DNA from: Elioraea sp.
Lineage (GTDB): Bacteria; Pseudomonadota; Alphaproteobacteria; Acetobacterales; Acetobacteraceae
Length of the DNA stretch: 64,000 nucleotides
Direction: 5' to 3'
Assembly (NCBI RefSeq): GCF_022842375.1
Contig: NZ_JALHPR010000006.1
Span: 97,001-161,000 of the forward strand
This document shows positions 17,891-25,902 of the stretch, piece after piece. Under the pieces are notes generated by a model. The model was not told the origin of the DNA. It saw only the letters and a program-made list of their open reading frames with translations, and made no database searches. How positions within the stretch are numbered: position 1 is the stretch's first letter; each line of letters starts with the position of its first letter. The position numbers and the translations under genes were made by a program.

Positions 17891-18850
17891 TCAGTCGAGA
17901 GCGGCGAAGAGCGGCGTCGAGAGATAACGCTCGGCGAAGGATGCGCATATCACCACCACGCGCCTGCCCGCCATTGCCGGCTCCCGCGCGATGCGAAGCC
18001 CCGCGGCGAGTGCGGCGCCTGAGCTGATGCCGCAGGCGATGCCATCGGTGCGCGCGACGCGCCGCGCGGTGGCGATGGCCTCTGCCTCGGCGACGCGCTC
18101 GACCTGGTCGAGCAGCGTCGCGTCGAGGACGGTGGGAACGAAGCCCGCGCCGATGCCCTGGATGCCGTGCGGCGCAGGCCCATCGCCCGACAGCACGGCG
18201 CTCTCGTCAGGCTCCACCCCGATGATGCGAAGCCCGGGCCTGCGCGGCTTCAGCGCACGCGCAATGCCGGTCAGCGTGCCGCCCGTGCCGATGCCGCCGA
18301 CGATGGCATCGACCTCACCGGCCGTGTCGGCCCAGATCTCCTCGGCCGTGGTCGCCTCGTGGATCGCTGGGTTGGCCGGGTTGTCGAACTGCCGCGGCAT
18401 CACCGCCCCGGGCGTTGCCGCGACGATCGCCTCGGCGCGGGCGATCGCACCTGCCATGCCCTCGCGCGACGGCGTCTCGACCACCTCGGCCCCGAGCAGC
18501 CTGAGCATCCGCCGCCGCGCCTCCGACGCCCCCTCCGGCATGGTGACTACCAGGCGATAGCCGCGCGCGGCAGCGACGAAGGCGAGCGCGATGCCGGTGT
18601 TGCCCGACGTCGGCTCGACCAGCGTTCCCTGGCCGGGGCGGATGGTTCCCGCCTCCTCCGCCGCCAGCACCATGGCGAGCCCGATCCGGTCCTTCACCGA
18701 GCCGAGCGGGTTGAAGAACTCGAGCTTCAGCACGAGGTCGGCCGCCAGCGCTTCGGATGCCGCCAGCCGCGGCGCGCGCACCAGCGGCGTGCGGCCGATC
18801 GTATCGAGGATGCTGTCGTGGATGCGGGAAACCTGGGATGGACCGTCCAT
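17891..18850 (-). CDS. cysK: Cysteine synthase A
   Basis: 319 aa PLP enzyme making cysteine from O-acetylserine and sulfide. Family signatures: TIGRTPLVR, the PLP lysine Lys53 in NPLGSVKDRIG, the substrate loop EPTSGNTGIAL, the phosphate-binding GGIGTGGTLTG and the C-terminal GISSGAAL. The start codon faces that of an Rrf2 regulator across 65 bp, a layout that suggests local control by sulfur status. Sulfite reductase genes are 2-3 kb away. Confidence 0.94.
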   Translation of the reverse strand: MDGPSQVSRIHDSILDTIGRTPLVRAPRLAASEALAADLVLKLEFFNPLGSVKDRIGLAMVLAAEEAGTIRPGQGTLVEPTSGNTGIALAFVAAARGYRLVVTMPEGASEARRRMLRLLGAEVVETPSREGMAGAIARAEAIVAATPGAVMPRQFDNPANPAIHEATTAEEIWADTAGEVDAIVGGIGTGGTLTGIARALKPRRPGLRIIGVEPDESAVLSGDGPAPHGIQGIGAGFVPTVLDATLLDQVERVAEAEAIATARRVARTDGIACGISSGAALAAGLRIAREPAMAGRRVVVICASFAERYLSTPLFAALD

Positions 18851-18915
18851 GCCGGATGGAATACCACGACGGGGAAGCGTAGTTTAGTCCCCTCAACGGG
18901 CCTGGAGGCGGTGCG

Positions 18916-19356
18916 ATGCTGGATGCGGGCGGCAGGGAGGCAATCGCGGTGGCCGCGGTGGTGGACGTCGCGCTGCACGGTGCCGCAGGCCCCGTCGGCG
19001 GGGCGGCAATCGCGGAACGGCTCGGCCAGAACCCGCGCGGGCTCGAACCGCTGCTGCAGGCGCTCAGCCGTGCCGGCATCCTGGCGTCGAGCAGGGGCAG
19101 GCGCGGCGGGTATCGCCTCGCTCGGGCGCGGCGCGACATCTCCGCCGGGGCAATCCTCCGTGCGCTGGCCGAGGGAGATGCCCCGGGCGAGGCGCTCCCC
19201 GCCCTCGTCACTGCCGCCGTGGCTCCCGCGTGGCTGGAGGCGCGCGAGGCAGCGCTGGCGCGCCTCGATGCCGTGACGATCGAGGCGCTGGCCCGCAAGG
19301 CCACCGCCGCCGGTCTCGCGCCGAAGCCGGATGTCCCCATCACTTATGCAATCTGA
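18916..19356 (+). CDS. Rrf2-family transcriptional regulator, cysteine-free (CymR-like)
   Basis: 146 aa from the ATG at 18916, with GGAGG about 7 bp upstream. A winged-helix N-terminus with AIAERLGQNPRGLEPLLQALSRAGILASSRGRRGGYRLAR is the Rrf2 pattern. It has no cysteine at all, so it cannot bind an Fe-S cluster as IscR or NsrR do. Family members of this type, such as CymR, act through cysteine synthase and sulfur metabolites. Being divergent from cysK supports a role in cysteine regulation; this is inference. Confidence 0.82.
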   Translation: MLDAGGREAIAVAAVVDVALHGAAGPVGGAAIAERLGQNPRGLEPLLQALSRAGILASSRGRRGGYRLARARRDISAGAILRALAEGDAPGEALPALVTAAVAPAWLEAREAALARLDAVTIEALARKATAAGLAPKPDVPITYAI

Positions 19357-19452
19357 GCTTTTCTGAAACCCACGTCTGCACGGCGTTTTTATTTGAACGC
19401 GTGCGCCGGCCATGCGTCCATGCTCTCCCGAACCCACGAGGGATCACACGCC

Positions 19453-20106
19453 ATGTCCATCCAGCTCGGCCAGATCGCGCCCGACTTCACCCAGGAGAGC
19501 AGCGAGGGGCCGATCAGCTTCCACGCCTGGCTCGGCCAGTCCTGGGGCGTGCTGTTCAGCCACCCGAAGGACTTCACCCCTGTCTGCACCACCGAACTCG
19601 CCGAGGCAGCGCGGCTGAAGCCTGAGTTCGACCGCCGGGGCGTGAAGATCATCGGCCTCTCCGTCGATACCGGCGAGCGCCATGCCGGCTGGGCCGCCGA
19701 CATCGCCGAGACGCAGGGCCAGGCCCTGAACTTCCCCGTCATCGCCGACGCCGACCGCTCGGTCTCGACGCTCTACGGCATGATCCACCCGGAGGCCGAC
19801 CCGACCGTGACGGTGCGGACGGTGTTCGTGATCGACCCGGCGAAGAAGGTGCGGCTGACCCTCACCTACCCGCCCGCCACGGGGCGGAACTTCACCGAGG
19901 TGCTGCGGGTGATCGACAGCCTGCAGCTGACCGATGCGTTCAAGGTCGCCACCCCGGTGAACTGGCAGCCGGGCGAGGAGGTGATCATCGTGCCGTCGCT
20001 GTCGGACGAGGAAGCGGCGAAGCGTTTCCCCAACGGCTGGAATGCGCTGAAGCCCTATCTGCGCCTGGTTCCTGACCCGTCCGGGCCGAAGAAGGCGGCT
20101 GAGTAG
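19453..20106 (+). CDS. Peroxiredoxin, 1-Cys (Prx6) type
   Basis: 217 aa from the ATG at 19453 (GAGGGA upstream). The peroxidatic cysteine is Cys45 in HPKDFTPVCTTE, and the long C-terminal domain with TYPPATGRNFTEVLRVIDSLQ and PVNWQPGE marks the Prx6 group. It reduces peroxides; the electron donor for this class is usually glutathione or ascorbate. There is no other cysteine in the protein, so a single-cysteine mechanism is expected. It converges with the 30-codon gene behind cobA, with a strong hairpin between them. Confidence 0.93.
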   Translation: MSIQLGQIAPDFTQESSEGPISFHAWLGQSWGVLFSHPKDFTPVCTTELAEAARLKPEFDRRGVKIIGLSVDTGERHAGWAADIAETQGQALNFPVIADADRSVSTLYGMIHPEADPTVTVRTVFVIDPAKKVRLTLTYPPATGRNFTEVLRVIDSLQLTDAFKVATPVNWQPGEEVIIVPSLSDEEAAKRFPNGWNALKPYLRLVPDPSGPKKAAE

Positions 20107-20110
20107 CAGC

Positions 20111-20139
20111 GCTGGCGGGCGGCTCAGCCGCCCGCCAGC
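20111..20139. terminator. Perfect 13-bp hairpin between convergent genes
   Basis: GCTGGCGGGCGGC pairs fully with GCCGCCCGCCAGC across a TCA loop. It lies 4 bp after the peroxiredoxin stop and its loop is the TGA stop codon of the minus-strand 30-aa gene. It lacks a long T run but is placed to stop transcription from both sides. Confidence 0.75.
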
Positions 20140-20216
20140 ACCGCGATCCCGCCGAGGATCGCAATGAAGATCGCCGCGCGCAGAGCGAGCGCAAGCAGCT
20201 CTCGCCCCGCTGTCAT
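20124..20216 (-). CDS. 30-aa membrane peptide, translationally coupled to cobA
   Basis: The ATG at 20216 overlaps the cobA stop (ATGA), and the frame ends at a TGA in the loop of the hairpin above. The 30 residues start MTAGRELLALALR, then a single hydrophobic helix (AAIFIAILGGIAVLAGG). The charge pattern (Arg5, Arg13 before the helix) predicts an N-in transmembrane peptide. No homologue is recognised. Coupling to a siroheme gene suggests a role linked to sulfite reduction, which is only inference. It may also be an unselected short frame, though the overlap geometry is typical of real genes here. Confidence 0.5.
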   Translation of the reverse strand: MTAGRELLALALRAAIFIAILGGIAVLAGG

Positions 20217-20998
20217 CGCGCGACCGCCGCATGCTTCGGCACCGCCATCCCGGCCGCCAGGGTCGCTGCGAGACCCACCACCTCGCCGATCACCACGAGT
20301 GCGGGCGAGCCGATCGACGCGCGTCGTGCCGCGAGCGTCGCCGCGCCGAGCGTCGTCGTCAGCGTCTCCTGGTTCGGCAGCGAGGCCCGGGAGATCACCG
20401 CCACGGGCGTCGCCGGATCACGCCCGGCCGCGATCAGCCGCACCGCCAGCGCATCGAGCGTGGTGAGCGCCATGAACGCGACCAACGTCGGCGCACCATG
20501 GGCGATCGCGGCCCAGTCGAGCCCTTCCGGCAGCCCGCCCTGCTCGTCATGACCCGTCAGGAACGTCACGGCCGACGCCATGCCACGGTGCGTCACCGGA
20601 ATGCCGGCAAGGGCAGGGCCAGCGGTACCGGCCGACAAGCCGGGGATGATCTCGAACGGGATGCCGGCCTCGGCGAGCGCCAGCGCCTCCTCCCCGCCAC
20701 GGCCGAACACGAAGGGGTCGCCGCCCTTCAGCCGCACCACGCGCCGCCCCGCCCGCGCATGCGCGACGAGCAGCGCGCTGATCCGTGCCTGCGGCAGCGA
20801 GGGCGCGGCCTTGCGCTTGCCGACGGCCATGATCTCCGACCCACGCCGCGCATGGGCCAGCGCCGCGCGGCCGGCCAGCGCGTCATGCAGCACCACGTCG
20901 GCCTGGCCGAGCGCGTGCACCGCCTTGAGCGTGAGGAGGGCGGGATCGCCGGGGCCAGCGCCGACGAGCCAGACGGATCCAGGGGCGAAACGCTGCAT
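20213..20998 (-). CDS. cobA: Uroporphyrinogen-III C-methyltransferase
   Basis: 261 aa from the ATG at 20998 (MQRFAPGSVWLVGAGPGDPALLTLKA). It adds two methyl groups to uroporphyrinogen III to give precorrin-2, shared by siroheme and cobalamin routes. Motifs: VGAGPGDP, RLKGGDPFVFGRGGEEA, IPFEIIPGLSAGTAGPA and PVTHRG. It lacks the N-terminal CysG dehydrogenase/ferrochelatase domain, which is supplied by a separate gene at 23845. It is divergent from cysI over about 100 bp, consistent with making siroheme for that enzyme. Confidence 0.93.
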   Translation of the reverse strand: MQRFAPGSVWLVGAGPGDPALLTLKAVHALGQADVVLHDALAGRAALAHARRGSEIMAVGKRKAAPSLPQARISALLVAHARAGRRVVRLKGGDPFVFGRGGEEALALAEAGIPFEIIPGLSAGTAGPALAGIPVTHRGMASAVTFLTGHDEQGGLPEGLDWAAIAHGAPTLVAFMALTTLDALAVRLIAAGRDPATPVAVISRASLPNQETLTTTLGAATLAARRASIGSPALVVIGEVVGLAATLAAGMAVPKHAAVAR

Positions 20999-21095
20999 GA
21001 GCCGATCATGACGCCGATCCGTATCGTGTAAAGAAAAAACTTGCGCTGTTGATCTGTGGTTTTTATGAATGCCTCCTAAGCCACGGAGAACCAGC

Positions 21096-22778
21096 GTGTC
21101 GGGCATCGAGGGCGTGAAGGCAGCGAGCAGGGGCCTGCGTGGCGACATCGCCACGGAGCTCGCCGACGCCACGACGCCGCAGGTGACCGAGGCCACCTAT
21201 GGGCTTTTGAAATTCCACGGCACCTACGAGCAGCATGACCGTGACACCGCCACCGCGCTCAAGCAGGCGGGCCAGGAGAAGGACTGGCAGTTCATGGTCC
21301 GCGTCCGCATCCCGGCGGGCAGGCTCACGGCGGCGCAGTACCTCGCGCTCGATGACCTGGCCGACCGGCACGGCAACGGCACGCTCCGCATCACCACGCG
21401 CCAGACCATCCAGTTCCACGGCATCGCCAAGCGTGACCTGCGCGAGACCATCGCCGCGGTCGATGCGACCCTGCTGACGACCTTCGCCACCTGCGGCGAT
21501 GTCGCGCGCAACGTCATGGCGACGGCAGCCCCGGTGAAGGACGGCGTGCATGCGATGCTGGAGGAGAGCGCGCGCATGCTCTCGGCCGCGCTGCTGCCCC
21601 GAACGCGCGCCCACCACGCCATCTTCGTTGCGGGCGAGGACGACGGCACCGAGGGCGAGGAGGAGCCGCTGTACGGCGCCACCTACCTGCCGCGGAAGTT
21701 CAAGATCGGCCTCGCGCACCCTGCCGACAACAGCATCGACGTCCTTGCCAACGACCTCGGCCTGATCGCCGAGGTCACGGGTGAGGCGATCACGGGCTGG
21801 ATCGTCTGCGTCGGCGGCGGGCACGGGATGACGCACAACAAGCCGCGCACCTATCCGCGGCTCGCCACCCCGGTCGGACGCGTCGACCACGCCGATCTGC
21901 TCGCCGCCGTCGAGGCCGTCATCAGGCTCTCGCGCGACTTCGGCGACCGCAGCGACCGCAAGCGCGCGCGCCTCAAATACGTCATCGACGACATGGGCCT
22001 CGATTGGGTGAAGGATCGGCTCGCGGAACGGTTCGGCAGGCGGATGGACGAGCCGCCCGCGCTGCCGACGCTTGCCATCCCCGATCATCTCGGCTGGCAC
22101 GCGCAGGGCGACGGGCGCTGGTGGCTCGGCCTTCCCGTGCCGTCGGGCCGCATCGCCGATCTGGGACAGGTGAAGCTCCGCGCCGCGCTGCGCCCGGTCA
22201 TCGCGCGGTTCGGTCTCTCGCCGATCCTGACGCCGCAGCAGGACATCCTGCTCGCCGACGTCGCGGAGGCGGATCGCGGTGCCGTCGAACGCTCGCTCCG
22301 CTCCCTCGGCGTGGAATTCGCCGAGGATCGCAGCCCGCTCGCGCGCTGGGCGCTCGCCTGCCCCGCGCTCCCCACCTGCGGCCTGGCACTGGCGGAAGCA
22401 GAGCGTGTGCGCGAGCCGATGATCGGCGCGATCGAGGCGGCACTCGCCCGCCACGGGCTTCTGGATGAGCGGATCAGCGTGCGCATCACCGGCTGCCCGA
22501 ATGGCTGCGCCAGGCCCTATGCCGGCGACATCGGCATCGTCGGCCGCATGCCGGGCCACTACGCTCTGCATGTCGGCGGCGATTTCGAAGGAACGCGGCT
22601 GTCCTACATGCTGCATGACAAGGTGAAGGAAGCGGCGGTCGCCGATGCGCTCGCGCCACTCTTCGCCGCCTTCGCGGCGTTGCGGTACAGCAACGAAGGC
22701 TTCGGCGATTTCTGCCACCGCCTCGGCCGCGATGCGCTGCTCGCCCTTCCCGGCCCCACGAAGCTGGCGGCCGATTGA
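21096..22778 (+). CDS. cysI: Sulfite (or nitrite) reductase hemoprotein, siroheme/4Fe-4S
   Basis: 560 aa from the GTG at 21096, which has GGAGA 7 bp upstream; an ATG at 21069 would add nine residues but has no ribosome site. The enzyme reduces sulfite to sulfide with six electrons. Four cluster/siroheme cysteines are present: Cys422 and Cys428 (ACPALPTCGLA) and Cys467 and Cys471 (TGCPNGCARPY). RITTRQTIQFHG and LKYVIDD match assimilatory CysI more than NirA. No cysJ flavoprotein is nearby, so the electron donor is not known; ferredoxin is possible. A four-codon ATG..TAA frame (21065-21079) overlaps the alternative start. Confidence 0.9.
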   Translation: MSGIEGVKAASRGLRGDIATELADATTPQVTEATYGLLKFHGTYEQHDRDTATALKQAGQEKDWQFMVRVRIPAGRLTAAQYLALDDLADRHGNGTLRITTRQTIQFHGIAKRDLRETIAAVDATLLTTFATCGDVARNVMATAAPVKDGVHAMLEESARMLSAALLPRTRAHHAIFVAGEDDGTEGEEEPLYGATYLPRKFKIGLAHPADNSIDVLANDLGLIAEVTGEAITGWIVCVGGGHGMTHNKPRTYPRLATPVGRVDHADLLAAVEAVIRLSRDFGDRSDRKRARLKYVIDDMGLDWVKDRLAERFGRRMDEPPALPTLAIPDHLGWHAQGDGRWWLGLPVPSGRIADLGQVKLRAALRPVIARFGLSPILTPQQDILLADVAEADRGAVERSLRSLGVEFAEDRSPLARWALACPALPTCGLALAEAERVREPMIGAIEAALARHGLLDERISVRITGCPNGCARPYAGDIGIVGRMPGHYALHVGGDFEGTRLSYMLHDKVKEAAVADALAPLFAAFAALRYSNEGFGDFCHRLGRDALLALPGPTKLAAD

Positions 22779-22860
22779 TGCGCCCCCTCCCTCCTCCTGC
22801 ACGGCGATGTCGGCGCGGCTGACCGCGCGCCGCATCCATCCCCCACGCAGGAGACACGAC

Positions 22861-23841
22861 ATGACCACCATCACACGCCGCGCCGCGCTGGCCTCCGCCG
22901 CCTCGGCCCTCGTCTCTGCCGCCACCGCGCGCCGCGCCACCGCGCAGGCCGCGTGGCCGTCGCGACCGCTCAAGCTCATCGTCCCCGTCGCCCCGGGCGG
23001 CAGCCAGGACGTGGTGGCCCGCCACTGGGCGCGGGCGGTGTCGGAGCGCATCGGACATGCGATCACCATCGAGAACGTTCCGGGCGGCGGCTCGACGATC
23101 GGCTATGCAGCCGCCGCACGCGCGGCCCCTGATGGCCATACGCTGCTTGCGGGCGCAGATTCACTGTCGATCGTCGGCACGCTCGCGCCACGCCTGGCCT
23201 TCGACCCGCTCGGCTTCGCCCCCGTGCACCGCACCGTGCGCGTGCCCCAGATCCTCGTCGTCAGGGCCGATCATCCGGCGCGCGACCTCGCAGCCTGGCT
23301 CGCGCTCCCCCGGGCGAAGGGCGCCTCTGTCGGCACGCCGGGAACGGGGCAGCTCTCGCACCTGCTGACGGCACAGCTCGCCGCCGAGAGCGGGGCCGAG
23401 CTCACGCATGTCTCCTATCGCGGCGGGCCGCTCGCGCTGAACGACCTTCTCGCCGGCCACCTCGACGGCGTGATGATCAACATCGGCGCCGTCACCGAGC
23501 ATGTGCGCGCGGGAAGGCTGCGTGGCCTTGCCGTCAGCCCAGCCGCACGCAGCACGGCGCTGCCCGACGTGCCGACGCTCACCGAAGCCGGATTCGGCGC
23601 GCTCACCGCCGTCGGCTGGCACGGCATCGTCGCCCCCCATGGCACCGATCCGACGATCCTTGCGAAGCTCAACGCCGCAAGCCGCGACGCCGTCCGTGAG
23701 CCAGGGCTGGTCGAGCGCCTCGCCGCCCTCGGCGTCGAGCCGACCGACGAGGGGCCGGAGGCCCTGGCCGACGCGATCCGCGAGGATGCCGTGCGCTACG
23801 GCGCGATCATCCGTCGCTTCAACATCGTCGCGGAGGGCTGA
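22861..23841 (+). CDS. TTT-family (TctC/Bug) periplasmic binding protein
   Basis: 326 aa from the ATG at 22861, preceded by GGAGA. An RR-containing N-terminus (ITRRAALASAASALVSA...ATAQA) is a Tat-like or Sec signal. Mature features of the Bug family: WPSRPLKLIVPVAPGGSQDVVAR, GGSTIGYAAAA, GTPGTGQLSHL and SYRGGPLALNDLLAGHLDG. Such proteins bind carboxylates for TctAB permeases. This copy is inside the siroheme block, between cysI and the CysG N-terminal gene (3 bp), with no permease beside it. Confidence 0.9.
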   Translation: MTTITRRAALASAASALVSAATARRATAQAAWPSRPLKLIVPVAPGGSQDVVARHWARAVSERIGHAITIENVPGGGSTIGYAAAARAAPDGHTLLAGADSLSIVGTLAPRLAFDPLGFAPVHRTVRVPQILVVRADHPARDLAAWLALPRAKGASVGTPGTGQLSHLLTAQLAAESGAELTHVSYRGGPLALNDLLAGHLDGVMINIGAVTEHVRAGRLRGLAVSPAARSTALPDVPTLTEAGFGALTAVGWHGIVAPHGTDPTILAKLNAASRDAVREPGLVERLAALGVEPTDEGPEALADAIREDAVRYGAIIRRFNIVAEG

Positions 23842-23844
23842 GCG

Positions 23845-24495
23845 ATGCGCCCTCCCGCTCTTCTGCCGCTTGCCTTCGATCTCACCGCCGCGCGCGTCGG
23901 CATCGTCGGGCGCGACCGCCAGGCGCTGAACCGCCTCCGTCTCGTCGAGGCGGCGGGCGTACGCGACATCGCCGTGTGGTCCGACGCGCCCTCACCGGCG
24001 CTCGCCGACGCAGCGACACGCTGGCTCCGCCCCAGCCTGCCGAGACCTGACGAGATCGCGGGCGTGAAGCTGCTCTTCGTGTGCGACCTTGCGGAGGAGG
24101 AGGCCGCCCCGCTTGCCGCCACCGCGCGGCGCATCGGCGTTCTCGTCAATGTCGAGGACGTGCCGAAATTCTGTGACGTGCATGTTCCCGCCATCGTCCG
24201 TCGCGGCGACCTGACGCTGACGGTCTCGACCCGCGGCGCGGCACCTGGCCTCGCCGTGCAGATCCGTCGCGACCTCGAGGCCCGCTACGGCCCGGAATGG
24301 GACGGCCGCGTGGCCGAGATCGCGGCACTGCGCGCCGATCTCCGCCGCCAGGGCCTAACGCCGCCACGCGTCGCCGCGGCGATCGCTGCCACCGTCGCCG
24401 CGCGCGGCTGGCTCGGCAACGCACCGGCACCGCCGCCGCAGGCACTCGCCGCCGACGGCACGGTCCCCGCCTGGCCGACCATCTGCGCCTGGTAG
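23845..24495 (+). CDS. Precorrin-2 dehydrogenase / sirohydrochlorin ferrochelatase (CysG N-terminal half)
   Basis: 216 aa. Equivalent to the first domain of CysG (or Met8p/CysGN): a Rossmann N-terminus (ARVGIVGRDRQALNRLRLV), then VNVEDVPKFCDVHVPAIVRRGDLTLTVSTRGAAPGLA, the conserved central region of siroheme synthase, and a helical C-terminal part. It oxidises precorrin-2 and inserts iron to make siroheme. The methyltransferase half is cobA. It starts 3 bp after tctC and probably shares a transcript with cysI. Confidence 0.9.
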   Translation: MRPPALLPLAFDLTAARVGIVGRDRQALNRLRLVEAAGVRDIAVWSDAPSPALADAATRWLRPSLPRPDEIAGVKLLFVCDLAEEEAAPLAATARRIGVLVNVEDVPKFCDVHVPAIVRRGDLTLTVSTRGAAPGLAVQIRRDLEARYGPEWDGRVAEIAALRADLRRQGLTPPRVAAAIAATVAARGWLGNAPAPPPQALAADGTVPAWPTICAW

Positions 24496-24534
24496 GGGCT
24501 GGACAGCGGCGAGGCCCACGCGCCACCGTGGCGC

Positions 24535-25902
24535 ATGGGCTTCGCGCACACGATCGGCGGCACACGCTTCGTCTTCGATGACCTCCGCACGCTCATGGCG
24601 CGCGCAACACCCTTCCGCTCGGGCGATGCGCTTGCCGGCGTGGCGGCAGGATCGGGGGCGGAGCGTGTCGCCGCGCAATGCGCCCTGGCCGATGTCCCCT
24701 TGCGCCACTTCCTCAGCGAAGCCGTCATCCCCTACGAGGCGGATGACGTCACCCGCCTGATCATCGACGGCCATGACGCACGCGCTTTCGCCCCCGTCTC
24801 ACACCTCACCGTCGGCGGCTTCCGCGACTGGCTGCTGGGGAAGGCCGACACCGCCACGCTCACCGCCCTCGCACCAGGCCTGATGCCGGAAATGACCGCG
24901 GCGGTGGCCAAGATCATGCGGCTGGCCGATCTCGTCGCGGTCGCGGCACGGTGCAGCGTCGTCACGCGCTTCCGCAACACGCTCGGGCTGCCGGGAACGC
25001 TCTCGGTGCGCCTGCAGCCGAATGACCCGACCGATGATCCACGCGGCGTCGCCGCCGCGGTGCTCGATGGGCTGCTGCTGGGCGCCGGCGATGCCGTGAT
25101 CGGCGTGAACCCGGCCACCGACAGTGTTTCGAATACGATACGGCTTCTCCAGCTGCTCGACGAGGTGCGCGCGCGCTACGACATCCCGACGCAGAGCTGC
25201 GTGCTCGCGCATGTGACGACGACGATGGCAGCGATCGCGGCCGGCGCGCCGGTCGATCTCGTGTTCCAGTCGATCGGCGGCACGCAAGGGGTCAACGAGA
25301 GCTTCGGCGTCTCGCTCTCCCTGCTCGCCGAGGCGCGGGATGCAGCGCTCGCACTCCGGCGCGGCACGGTGGGCTGCAACGTGATGTATTTCGAAACCGG
25401 CCAGGGCAGCGCGCTGTCGGCCGACGCGCATCACGGCGTCGACCAGCAGACGATCGAGGCCCGCGCCTACGCCGTCGCGCGTGCCTACGCCCCGCTGCTC
25501 GTCAACTCCGTCGTCGGCTTCATCGGCCCCGAGTATCTCGCCGACGGCAAGCAGATCACCCGCGCAGGCCTCGAGGATCATTTCTGCGGCAAGCTGCTCG
25601 GCCTGCCGATGGGGGTCGATGTCTGCTACACGAACCACGCCGAGGCCGACCAGGACGACATGGACGCGCTGCTCACCCTCCTCGGCGTTGCCGGCGTCAC
25701 CTACGTCATGGGCGTTCCGGGGGCCGATGACGTGATGCTGAACTACCAGTCCACCAGCTTCCACGATGCGCTCGCGGTGCGCGCCGCACTCGGCAAGCGA
25801 CCCGCCCCGGAATTCGTTGCGTGGCTGGACCGTGTCGGCATCGGCACCGATGGCGTGGCGATCCCCCCTGCCCTCTCGCCGACGCTGATCGGCCTTGGCT
25901 GA
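24535..25902 (+). CDS. eutB: Ethanolamine ammonia-lyase, large subunit
   Basis: 455 aa, near the E. coli EutB length. This adenosylcobalamin enzyme turns ethanolamine into acetaldehyde and ammonia. Strongly matching blocks: RSGDALAGVAAGSG, RLQPNDPTDDPRG, GAGDAVIGVNPATD, CVLAHVTTTMAAI, MYFETGQGSALSADA, VVGFIGPEYL and CYTNHAEADQDDMDALL. The ATG at 24535 is preceded directly by a GCGCCAC/GTGGCGC inverted repeat. It overlaps eutC. No microcompartment or eutA reactivase is seen in the window. Confidence 0.96.
   Translation: MGFAHTIGGTRFVFDDLRTLMARATPFRSGDALAGVAAGSGAERVAAQCALADVPLRHFLSEAVIPYEADDVTRLIIDGHDARAFAPVSHLTVGGFRDWLLGKADTATLTALAPGLMPEMTAAVAKIMRLADLVAVAARCSVVTRFRNTLGLPGTLSVRLQPNDPTDDPRGVAAAVLDGLLLGAGDAVIGVNPATDSVSNTIRLLQLLDEVRARYDIPTQSCVLAHVTTTMAAIAAGAPVDLVFQSIGGTQGVNESFGVSLSLLAEARDAALALRRGTVGCNVMYFETGQGSALSADAHHGVDQQTIEARAYAVARAYAPLLVNSVVGFIGPEYLADGKQITRAGLEDHFCGKLLGLPMGVDVCYTNHAEADQDDMDALLTLLGVAGVTYVMGVPGADDVMLNYQSTSFHDALAVRAALGKRPAPEFVAWLDRVGIGTDGVAIPPALSPTLIGLG

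Noticed and set aside
20999-21095. Cobalamin or SAM riboswitch between cobA and cysI
   Set aside because: Only about 100 bp, AT-rich, and no conserved core recognised.
21063-23069. A 668-codon minus-strand frame
   Set aside because: Shadow of cysI and tctC; no start signal and typical antisense composition.
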